Positions 28,901 through 40,900 of a stretch of DNA of 64,000 nt are shown in pieces (positions within the stretch are counted from its first letter, which is position 1; each line of letters begins with the position of its first letter). Position numbers and translations under genes: made by a program. The notes beneath the pieces are model-generated. The model was not told the origin of the DNA and did no database searches. It saw only the letters and a list, made by a program, of their open reading frames with translations. The stretch spans positions 1-64,000 of the forward strand of contig NZ_JAFFSX010000017.1 of the NCBI RefSeq assembly GCF_017948485.1, given 5' to 3'. This DNA comes from Streptomyces sp. GESEQ-35. Lineage in GTDB: Bacteria; Actinomycetota; Actinomycetes; Streptomycetales; Streptomycetaceae.

Positions 28901-31900
28901 CCGGCGGCGTCTACCGGGCGCCGCGCACCGAGGCGGAGGAGATCCTCGCCGGGGTGTACGCCGAGGTCCTCGGCCTCGACCGGGTCGGTGCCGACGACGA
29001 CTTCTTCGCCATCGGCGGGGACAGCATCCGCTCGATCCAGGTGGTCTCGCGGGCCCGGACGCGGGGTGTGGAGATCACGCCGCGGCAGGTCTTCGAGGCG
29101 CGCACGGTGGCCGAGCTGGCCGAACTGGCGGTCACCGGCGGCGAGGACCGGCCGGTCCTCGCCGAGCTGGAGGGCGGCGGCGCGGGCTTCATGCCTCTGC
29201 TGCCGGTCAGCCACTACCTGATGGACCTGGGCACCGGGCTGAACCGATTCACCATGTCGATGACGGTGGAGCTGCCCGCCGGCATCGACGAGGCCGGTCT
29301 GGTCGCGACCCTTTCGGCCGTCTTCGACCGGCACGACATGCTGCGCTCGCGCCTCGTCACCGGCGACCGAACCGGTCTTGAGGTGGCCGGTCCCGGCACG
29401 GTCGACATCACGTCCCTGATCCACCGCGTGGAGAGCGACGGCTCCTGGGCCGAGCCCTGGCGCGAGCGTGCCGAGTCCGAACTGGACGCCGCCGCCGACC
29501 GGCTGGACGCCGAGGCCGGGGTCATGGCGCAGTTCGTGTGGTTCGACGCCGGGGCCGAACGCCCCGGGCGCCTGGTCATGGTCCTGCACCACTTCGCCGT
29601 CGACGGCGTGTCCTGGCGCGTCCTGCTGCCCGACCTCGCCGAGGCGTGGCAGCACGTCCGCGACGGCCGCACCCCCGAGCTCGCGCCGGTCGGGACGTCC
29701 GCCCGGCGCTGGTCGCATGCGCTGGTGGAGGAGGCCCGGTCCGCCGAGCGCGCGGGTGAACTGGCGCTGTGGCGCTCGATCGTCACCGGTCCCGACCCGG
29801 TGCTCGGCAGCCGCCCGCTCGACCCGGCCGTCGACACCGTCTCCACCATCGAGTACGTCCACATGGACCTGCCCCCGGTGGCCACCGAGGCGCTCCTGAC
29901 CGCGCTGCCCGCGGCCTACCGTTGCGGCGTCAACGACGGCCTGCTGGCGGCGCTCGCGCTCGCGACGGCCAAGTGGCGCAGGCAGCGCGGTGTGAACGAG
30001 TCCTCGCTGCTGCTGCGTCTTGAGGGCCACGGCCGCGAGGAGACCGCGGTACCCGGTGCGGACCTGTCGCGCACGGTGGGCTGGTTCACCAGCATGTTCC
30101 CTGTCCGCCTGGACGTGGCGGGCGTGGACCTGGACGACGCCTTGCACAGCGGCAGGGCGGCCGGAGCCGCGGTGAAGGCGGTGAAGGAGCAGTTGCTCGC
30201 CGTCCCGGACAAGGGCATCGGCTACGGCCTGCTGCGCTATCTGAACCCGCCGACCGGTGAGGTCCTCAAGCAGCACACGACCGGTCAGGTGTCCTTCAAC
30301 TACCTGGGCCGGTACGCCGGTTCGGCCGACCTGCCCGAGGCCCTGCGCGGCCTGGGATTCACCCAGGTCGAGGGCACCACCGAGCTCCTCGCGGAGCCGG
30401 ACAGGACCATGCCCGCGCTGGCCGCGCTGAACGTCAGCGCGTACGTGTCCGACACCGAGAGGGGCCCGCGCCTGTCCACCCGTCTCGACTTCCCCGCCGG
30501 CCTGTTCACCCGGGCCGAGGTGGAGGAGCTGGCCGCGCTGTGGCGCACCGCCCTGGAGAGCCTCGCGCAGCATGCCGCCGAGGCGGACGCGGCCGGTCTC
30601 ACGCCCTCGGACGTGCCGCTGGTGCAGGTGAGCCAGGGCGAGCTGGACGGATGGGAGCGGCGCTACCCGGGCCTGGCCGACGTGTGGCCGCTCACCGCGA
30701 TGCAGAAGGGTCTGCTCTTCCACGCCGAGCTGGCCGGTACCGCCTTCGACGCCTACCAGATGCAGTTCGTCTTCCACCTCGCCGGTGAGGTCGAGCCGCA
30801 GCGGATGCGGGCGGCCGGGCAGGCGATGCTCGACCGCTACCCCAACCTGCGGGCCGCGTTCGTCGACGACCGCTCCGGTGACCGGGTCCAGATAGTCCAG
30901 AACGGCGTCGAACTCCCTTGGCACGAGCAGGACTTGAGTGCCTGCTCCGCCAAGGAGCGGGAGGAGCGGCTCAAGCAGGTCCTGGCCGAGGAGCACAGCA
31001 CCCACTTCGACCTGTCCGAGGCGCCGCTGCTGCGCCTGTCCCTGATCAAGCTGGCCGCCGACAAGTGGGAACTGGTCTTCACCGCCCACCACGTGCTGTT
31101 CGACGGCTGGTCGATCCCCTTGCTCCTGCAGGACCTGATGCGGCTGTACGGCTCGGCCGGAGACGCCACCGCACTGGGCAAGGCGCGCAACTACCGCGAC
31201 TTCCTGGCCTGGCTCTCGCGTCAGGACGAGCAGGAGTCCACCCGGGCCTGGGCGCGGGAGCTGGCCGGCGTCGACGAGCCCACGCTGCTGGCGCCCGCCG
31301 CGGCCGCCCCGGAGGGCGAGGCGACCGGCGTCGGCCAGGTGGACGTGCCGTTCACGCCCGAGCAGTCCCGTGAACTCTCCCGCCGCGCCGGCGAGTTGGG
31401 CCTCACGCTCAACACCCTGGTCCAGGGCGCCTGGGCGCTGCTCCTCGCAGGACTGACCGGGCGTCAGGACGTGCTGTTCGGTGCCACCGTCTCCGGGCGT
31501 CCGCCGCAGGTCGCGGGCGTGGACGAGATGGTCGGCATGTTCATCAACACCCTGCCGGTGCGGGTGAACTGCTCGCCGGACCAGTCGCTCGACGCCGCCC
31601 TGCGCGGTCTGCAGGAGCGGCAGAGCGCCCTCCTCGACCACCACCACCACGGCCTTCTCGACATGCACCGGTCCACCGGGCTGCGCGTGCTGTTCGACAC
31701 GATGGTGGTCTTCGAGTCGTACCCGATCGACGGCGCCGCCCTGAGCGAGGCGTACTCGGCCGCCGGGATCTCGGTGACCGGGGTCAGCCCGCTGAGCAGC
31801 ACCCACTACCCGCTGGTGGTGATGGCCTTCGCCGAGCCGCACCTGAAGGTCAGCCTCCAGTACCAGCACCACCTCCTCGGCGCGGAGCAGGCGGCCGACG

Positions 31901-34900
31901 TCGCCGTGCGCTTCGGGCGGATCCTCGCCCAGCTGGCCGACGACCCGCAGGTCCGGCTCAGCGAGGTGGACCTGCTGGAGCCCGAGGAGCGCCGACGCGT
32001 CCTCGTCGAGGTCAACGACACCGCGGCGGCCACCCCCGAGCTGACCGTCCCCGGCCTGTTCGAGCGGCAGGCGGCCGCGACTCCGGACCAGGTCGCGGTG
32101 GCATACGGCGACCTCACGTACACCTACGCCGAACTGGACGCGCGGGCGGAGCGGCTCGCCGCCGAACTGGCCGGGCGCGGGGCCGGTCCGGAGACCGTGG
32201 TCGCGCTGGCGCTGCCCCGCTCGGCCGACCTGGTCACCGGCATGCTCGGCATCCTGAAGGCGGGCGCCGCGTACCTGCCGATCGACCCGAAGTACCCCAG
32301 CACGCGCCTGGACCACATCCTGGGCAGCGCGCGCCCGCAGCTGGTCCTCACCGACGCCGACACCGTCGGGGTACTCCCGGACACGGACGTGCCGGCCCTG
32401 TTCCTGGGCGACGTGGACCTGGAGAACGGGCCCGGGCTCGCCCGCCCCGCGAACCTCCGGCCCGAGCACGCGGCGTACGTGATGTACACCTCGGGCTCCA
32501 CCGGCACCCCCAAGGGCGTCGTGATCAGCCACGCGAACGTGGTCAACGGTGTGACAGGGCTCGCCGAGCGGGTGGGCGTGAGCGCGGACACCCGGATGTT
32601 CGCCGGTACGTCCGTCAACTTCGACGTCTCGGTGTTCGAGGTCGTCACGACGCTGGCCAACGGCGGCACCGTCGAGGTGGTCAGGGACGCGCTGGTGCTC
32701 GCCGAGCGCGAGACGGTGTCGGCGAGCGTGGTCAGCACGGTGCCGTCCGTCTTCACCGAGCTCGGTGACCGCATCGCCGCCGTCTCCGGCCTGGAGACCG
32801 TCGTCCTCGCCGGTGAGGCGCTGCCCGCCGCGCTGGTGCACCGCATCCGCGAGACCCTGCCCGGGGTACGGATCATCAACGCCTACGGGCAGACCGAGTC
32901 CTTCTACGCCACCACGTTCGGCGTCCAGGCGGGCCAGGAGTGGCAGGCCACCGGCCACACCCCCATCGGTACGCCGCTGGGGAACATGCGCACCTACGTC
33001 CTCGGCCCGGGCCTGGCGCCCGTACCGCCCGGCGTGGTGGGCGAGCTGTATGTCGCGGGGAACATCGCCCGCGGCTATCTGGGCCGTCCCGGACCGACCG
33101 CCGAGCGGTTCGTCGCCGACCCGTACGGACCGGCCGGGACGCGGATGTACCGCACCGGCGACCTGGCCCGCTGGAACGCCGAAGGGCAGCTGGAGTACGC
33201 CGGGCGCGACGACGACCAGGTCAAGATCCGTGGTGTGCGCGTGGAGCCCGCCGAGGTCGAGCGGGCCCTGGCCGCCCATCCGGGCGTCGCCCAGTCCGTG
33301 GTCGTCGCGCAGGGCCGCGCGGACACCGACGACCAGCAGCTGATCGCGTACGTGGTGCCGGATCCGGACGGCGTCGACCCCGCCCCGGGCGCCGCGGAGC
33401 AGGCCGCCGCGTGGGAGAAGACCTACGACCGGATGTACGAGGACGCGGGCGCCGGGCACGGCGAGAACTTCTCCGCCTGGAACTCCAGCTACAACTCAGA
33501 GCCCCTCGACACCGAGGCCATGCACGAGTGGCGCGACGCGGCCGTGGAGCAGATCCTCCGCCACCGGCCCCGCCGTGTCCTCGAACTCGGCTTCGGCGCG
33601 GGCCCGTTGATGTACCACGTGCTACCGCACGTGGAGGAGTACTGGGCCACCAGTTCGTCGTCCGCCGTCATCGAGCACCTCACCCACGAGGCCGAGGCGG
33701 CGGGCCACGCGGACCGGGTCACCCTGCGGCGCCGGCAGCCCGAGGACACGACGGGGCTTCCGGCCGGCCACTTCGACGTAGTGGTCCTGCACTCGGTGAT
33801 CCAGCACTTCCCGCACGTCCAGCACCTTGACCGGGTCCTGGGCCAGGCCTTCGATCTGCTCGCCCCGGGCGGGCGGGTCGTCGTCGGCGACGTGCGCAAC
33901 GCGGCCACACTGCCCCTGTTCCGCGCGGGGGTGCAGCAGGCGCGGCACCCCGGCGCAGACCCGTCGGCGGCGCGTGCGGCCATCTCCCGTGCGGTGCTCA
34001 CGGAGCCCGAACTGGTCGTGGACCCCGAGTGGTTCGCCCGCTGGGCGGAACGCTCGGACGCGGGCGCCGCGGACATCCGGCTCAAGCCGGGGCGCGCCCA
34101 CACCGAACTGACCCGGCACCGCTACGACGTCGTCCTGCACAAGCAGCCCGCCGATGCGGTGGACCTCAGCGGCGTCACCGCGGTGCGGTGGGGCCAAGAG
34201 ACCGCCGACCTCACGGGCCTGGAAGAGCTGTGCCGCAACGGTCAGGAAAGTGCCCTGCGGGTCAAGGGCATCCCCAACGCCCGCCTGACGGACGAGGCGG
34301 CCCTGGCCGTGGCGGCCGGGCTGCGCCAGACCCCGGCGGCCTCCGGCCCCGCCCTGGATCCGCAGGACGTACGGGAGTGGGCCGCCGCGCGCGGCTGGAG
34401 CGTGCTGGTGACCTGGTCGGGGACGGCCGCCGAGTGCTTCGACGCGATCGTCCTGACCGACGGCCCGCAAGACGCGGGGCCGTTCACCGGCGTCTTCCTC
34501 CCGCCCCGCGGCGGACGGACGCTCGCCAACACCCCGGCCGCGGCCCGGCAGTTCGACGCCCTGACGGCCGCCCTGCGCAGCCACCTCCAGGACCGGCTGC
34601 CCGCGCACCTGGTGCCCGCGGCCGTCGTCGCCATCGGCGCCGTACCGCTGGCCGCCAACGGCAAGCTGGACCGCAAGGCGCTGGCCGCACCGGACTTCGG
34701 CGACCGGACCTCGGGCCGTGCCCCGCGCACCCCGCAGGAAGAGCTCCTGTGCGAGCTGTTCGCGGACGTGCTGCACGTGGAGCGCGTCGGCATCGACGAC
34801 GACTTCTTCGCCCTGGGCGGCCACTCGCTGCTCGCCACCAAGCTCATCAACCGCATCCGCGCCGCCCTCAGCGTGGAGGTGGAACTGCAGACCCTCTTCG

Positions 34901-37900
34901 CCCACCCCAGCGTGGCCGGGCTCGTCCCGCACCTGAACGGCGCCGTCCGCCGCCAGGCACCCGCGTTCGGCACCACGGAGCGGCCCGAGCACATCCCGCT
35001 CTCCTTCTCCCAGCAGCGCCTGTGGTTCCTGCACAAGTTCGAGGGGCACGCGGCGACCTACAACATGCCGCTGATCCTGCGCCTGAGCGGTGACCTGGAC
35101 GTGCCGGCGCTCGAAGCCGCGCTCAACGACATCGTGCTCCGGCACGAGATCCTGCGGACCCTCTACCTGGAGGTCGAAGGCAAACCGCACCAGGTCGTCC
35201 TGGAGCCGGAGCAGGCCCGCGTCGCCCTGCCCGTGCAGCGGGTGGCGGGCGAGAAGGAGCTGTCCGAAGCGATCACCGCGACGGCCCGGCACCCCTTCGA
35301 CATCGCCACCGAAATGCCGCTGAAGGCGGCCCTGTTCGGCCTCGGCACGACGGAGCACGCCCTGGCCCTGGTGGTGCACCACATCGCGGCCGACGGCTGG
35401 TCCGCGACCCCGCTCGCACAGGACCTGGCCACCGCCTACACCGCCCGCAGCCGGGGCAGGACCCCCGAGTGGACGCCGCTGCCGCTCCAGTACGCCGACT
35501 ACGCCCTGTGGCAGCACGAGCTGCTGGGCGACGACCGCGACCCGGACAGCCTCTTCAGCAAGCAGTACCGCTACTGGTCCAAGCAACTGGCCCGGCTGCC
35601 CGAGACGGTCACCCTCCCCACCGACCGGCCGCGCCCCGCGGAGCTGGACCGCAGCGGTGACCTGTTGCAGTTCACCCTGGGGGCCGAGCTCCACCGCGGC
35701 GTCGTCGAGCTGTCCAGGGCCACCGGCACCACGCCGTTCATGGTGCTCCAGGCCACCATGTCCGCCCTGCTCACCCGGCTCGGCGCCGGCACGGACATCG
35801 CGATCGGCAGCGGCATCGCCGGCCGGGTCGACGAGAACCTCAACGACCTCATCGGCCTGTTCGTCAACGTCCAGGTGATGCGCACCGACACCTCCGGCGA
35901 CCCCACGTTCACCGAGCTGCTCGGCCAGGTCCGCAAGACCGGCCTGGCCGCCTACACCCACCAGGACATGCCCTTCGAGGCCCTGGTGGAGAAGCTCAAC
36001 CCGGAGCGGTCCGCCTCGATCAACCCGCTCTTCCAGATCGCCCTGATCCTGCAGAACACCGAGGACGCGGACTTCGAACTGCCCGGCCTGCGGGTCCGCG
36101 GCGAAGGCGTGGGCACCGGGACCTCCCGCTACGACCTCACGCTGAGCCTGAGCGAGAGCTTCGAGGACCGCTCCACGCCGGCCGGGATCACCATCGCCGC
36201 CGAGTACTCCACCGAGCTCTACGACGCCTCGACCATCGAGTCGATGATCGCCCGCTGGGAGCGGCTGCTGACCGCCGCGGTCGCCGACCCCGCCCAGCGC
36301 ATCGGCGACGCCGACCTGCTCACCGCCGAGGAGCGGAGCGAGCTGCTGAGGGCGGCGCAGCACAGCGAGCAGACCGTCGCCCAGGCCACCTTCCCCGAGC
36401 TGTTCCGGGCCCGGCTGCAAGAAGCGCCGCAGGCACCGGCGGTGGAGTCGCGCGACGTCTCCTGGACGTACGAGGAGCTGGACGCGCGGTCGAACCGGAT
36501 CGCGCACTGGCTGATCGCCCGGGGCATCGGACCCGAGCAGTCGGTGGGCGTGGCGATGCCGCGCTCCGCGGACCAGGTCGCCGTGGCCCTGGGCATCTTC
36601 AAGGCGGGCGCCGCCTATCTGCCCGTCAACCTCGACTATCCGGACGACCGCCTCGTCTACCTGCTCACGGACTCCGCGCCCGCGGCGCTCCTGACGACGC
36701 TCGGCGCCGTCGAGGGTCTTCCGCAGGGCCTGCCCGCCCTGGACGTCGTGGCCGTCGACACCCCCGACGTCCAAGCCGCCTGGCAGGACTCCCCCGCCAC
36801 CGACCCCACCGCCGCGCTCGACCTGGCCCACCCGGCGTACATCATCTACACCTCCGGCTCCACGGGGCTGCCCAAGGGCGTCACGGTCACCCACGCGGGC
36901 ATCGCCGCGCTCAGCCACACCTCCCAGGAGCGCCTCGCGCTGACCCCGGACGCACGGGTCCTCCAGGTCGCGGCGCCCAGTTTCGACGCTGCCTTCTGGG
37001 AGCTGGTGCAGACCCTCACCGCGGGGGCCACCCTGGTGGTCCCGGCCGAGCTGCGCGTCGTCGGCGAGGACCTGGCCCGCGCCCTGGCCGAGCGCCGCGT
37101 CACGCATGTGATGCTGCCGCCCAGCGTGCTGGCCGCGCTTCCGGCCGGCACCTCGCAGTCCTTGCCGGAGTTGCGCACCGTCACCGTCGGCGGCGAGGCC
37201 TGCCCGCCCGCCCTGGTGGCCGCATGGGCGCCGGGGCGGCGGTTCGTCAATGCCTACGGCCCCGCCGAGGCCACGGTATGCGGCACGATCAGCGCGCCCA
37301 TCAGCACGGACCACACCCCCATCGGCACGGCCGTGACCGACACCCGGGTGCGGGTGCTCGACGACCGGCTCGCCCCCGTTCCGCCGGGCACGCCCGGTGA
37401 GCTGTACCTCGCGGGCCCGAGCCTGGCCCGCGGCTATCTGAACCGCTCCGCGCTCAGCGCCGAGCGCTTCGTCGCCGACCCGTACGGCCCGGCGGGCAGC
37501 CGGATGTACCGCACCGGCGACATCGTGCGGCAGGGCTCCGACGGCCAGCTCGACTACCTCGGCCGCAGCGACGACCAGGTCAAGATCAACGGTCTGCGCA
37601 TCGAGCCCGGCGAGATCACGGCCACGCTGGCCCGCCACCCGGGCGTCGCCCAGGCGGTCGTGACCGTCCACCAGACCAAGGACGGCGACCGCCGCCTGGT
37701 GGCCTATGCGGTGCCCGGCGGCCACAGCACGGACGAGGCGCCCGACGCGGACGGGCTGCGCGCCTTCCTCTCCGAGCGGTTGCCCGAGTTCATGGTGCCC
37801 GCGCTGTTCGTGCTGCTCGACGAACTGCCACTGACGCCCAACGGCAAGATCGACAAGGCGGCGCTGCCCGAACCGCAGTTCACCGCCAGCACCTACCGCG

Positions 37901-40900
37901 CCCCCCGCACCCCCCAGGAGCAGACGCTCGCCGCGATCTATGCCGAGGTCCTGGAGCTCGAACAGGTCGGCATCGACGACGACTTCTTCGCCATCGGCGG
38001 CGACAGCATCCGCTCCATCCAGATCGTCTCCAAGGCACGCGCACAGGGCCTGCAGGTCACACCGCGCCAGATGTTCGAGCACCGCACCGTGGCCGCACTC
38101 GCCGAGGTCGCCACCGTCAGCAGCCGCAGGGGACGGGCCCGCCGGGAACCCGCGGGCGGCGGCACGGGCTGGATGCCGCTGCTGCCCGTGGTCCGTCAGA
38201 TGAGCGAACACATCGGCGGCTACGACGGACTCGTGATGTCCATGGTGGTGGACCTGCCGACGGGCATCGACGAGAGCGGCCTGGTCGCCACCTTGTCCGC
38301 GGTCTTCGACCACCACGACATGCTCCGCGCCCAACTCCTCGTCCGCGCGGGCGAACCCGGCCTGCACGTGGCCAAGCCCGGCAGCGTCGACGTGGCCGCA
38401 CTGGTGCGCCGCCTGCCCTGCTCCGGCGACTGGCAGGACCCCGACTGGCGGCAGAGCGTGAAGGCCGAGCTCCACACGGCGGTGCGCGAACTGGACTCGG
38501 CGGCGGGCAAGATGGCCCGCATCCTGTGGTGCGACGCCGGGCCTGACACCCCCGGACGCCTCCTGATGGTCCTCAACCACCTGGTCGTCGACGGTGTCTC
38601 CTGGCGCATCCTGCTGCCCGACCTCGCCGCTGCCTGGGAACAGGTCCGCGAAGGCCGCACACCGCAACTCGCGCCCGTGCCCACCTCGATGCGGCGCTGG
38701 TCGCACGCCCTGGTGGACGCCGCTTCGGCGCGCGAGCGGACCGCGGAACTGCCCGTCTGGCAGGAGGTGCTGGCCGGCCCCGACCCGCTCCTGGGCTCCC
38801 GCGCCCTCGACCCGGCCGTCGACGTGCGCGACACCGTGGACACGGTCCAGGTCACGCTGGCACCCCAGGCCACCCAGGCACTGTTGACGACGCTGCCCGC
38901 CGCCTTCCGCGGCGGGGTCAACGACGGCCTGCTGTCCGCCCTCGCCCTGGCCCTCGCCCAGTGGCGCAAGGCCCGGGGCATCGAGGAGACCTCGGCGCTC
39001 ATCCGCCTCGAAGGCCACGGCCGCGAGGAGAGCGCCGCGCCCGGCACCGACGTCACCCGCACGGTGGGCTGGTTCACCAGCGTCTTCCCCGTCCGACTCG
39101 ACGTGGGCGGCTTCGACCTCGACGAGGCCGTCGCGGGCGGCCGCGCCGCGGGCGGCGTGATCAAGGCGGTCAAGGAGCAGCTGAACTCCGTACCGGACAA
39201 GGGCATCGGCTACGGACTGCTGCGCCACGTCAACCCGCAGACGGCACAGGCCCTCAAGCCCTACGGCGACGGACAGATCTCCTTCAACTACCTGGGCCGG
39301 TTCGGCTCGGGCGCCCGGCCGGACCCGAGCGCGGGCTGGACGATCTCCGCGGACCTCGATGAGCTCTCCCCCGAGCTCAACACCCCGGCCCTGGCCACCG
39401 TCGACATCACCGCCTACGCCCTCGACTCCGCGCAGGGCCCGCAGCTGACCGCCCGGGTCGACTTCCCCACCGGGCTGCTCTCCCGGGCGGAGGCGCAGGA
39501 CCTCGCGGACCGGTGGCTGGTCGCACTCGAAGGGCTCGCCCGGCACGTCGTCGAGCCGGATGCGGGCGGCCTGACGCCGTCGGACGTGCCGCTGGTGCAG
39601 GTGCGCCAGCGGGACCTGGAAGCGTGGGAGCAGCAGTACACGGACGTGGCCGACGTGTGGCCGCTCACCTCCATGCAGTCCGGTCTGCTCTTCCAGAGCA
39701 AGCTGGCCGGCACCGGCTTCGACGCCTACCAGGTACAGCTGGTCTTCCACCTGTCCGGACAGGTGGACCCGGAGCGGATGCGCGCGGCGGGTCAGGCGGT
39801 GCTCGACCGCTACGACAGCCTGCGCACCGCATTCGTCGCCTCGGACAGCGGGGAGCAGGTGCAGGTGCTGCTCGACCGGGTCGAACTGCCCTGGTCGTCG
39901 CTCGATCTGAGCGACCTGCCCGAAGCCGGACGGGAAGCGGCGCTCGAAGAGTTCCTGGCCCGAGACCAGGCCACGCACTTCGACCCGGCAGCGCCGCCGA
40001 TGCTGCGCCTGTCCCTGGTCAAGCTGGCAGAGGAGCGCCACGAGCTGGTGCTGACCGTCCACCACATCGTCTACGACGGCTGGTCGGGCCCCCTCGTGGT
40101 GCAGGACCTGCTGCGGCTCTACCACCTGCGCGCGGACGCCGGGCAGCTGGGCCGGGTGCGCCCCTACCGCGACTACCTCGCCTGGCTCGCGGGCCAGGAC
40201 CGCGAGGTGGCGGTCAGGGCCTGGACGGACGAGCTGACCGGGGTGGACGAGCCGACCCTGGTGGCCCCGCACGCCCCCCAGGGGTCCGCCGGCGGCCAGT
40301 CGCAGGTGGACGTCGCTCTCGACCCGGCGACGGCGCGCCGCCTCTCGCAGCGCGCGGCGGAGCTGGGCGTCACCCTCAGCACCCTGGTCCAGGGTGCCTG
40401 GGCACTGCTCCTCGCGGGTCAGACCGGGCGCCAGGACGTGGTGTTCGGCGCCACGGTCTCCGGGCGTCCGCCGCAGGTGCCCGGCGTGGACGAGATGGTG
40501 GGCCTGTTCATCAACACCCTGCCGGTACGGGTCACCGCGACCCCCGGGCAGAGCCTCGAGGCGCTCCTGCGCGACCTCCAGGAGCGCCAGGGCGCGCTGA
40601 TGGACCACCACCACTTCGGGCTCGCCGAGATCCACCAGGCCGTCGGCCTCGGGACGCTCTTCGACTCGCTGGTCGTCTACGAGTCCTACCCGGTGGACGC
40701 CGACGAGCTGGACCAGACGCAGAGCGTGGCCGGGATCACCATCGAGGGCGTCGCCTCGCAGGCCGCCACGCACTACCCGCTGGGCCTGCTGGCCCTGGCC
40801 GACCCGGACCTGCGGCTGACGCTGATGTACCAGGACCATGCCTTCGACGCGCAGGGGGCGGGCCGTCTCGCCGACCGGCTCGCACGGATCCTGCGGCACA

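Noticed and set aside
25894..33459. Open frame of over 2500 codons on the minus strand opposite NRPS-1
   Set aside because: It mirrors the NRPS codons in a GC-rich genome; the translation is Gly/Arg/Val/His-rich without any domain, and NRPS-1 on the plus strand is unambiguous.
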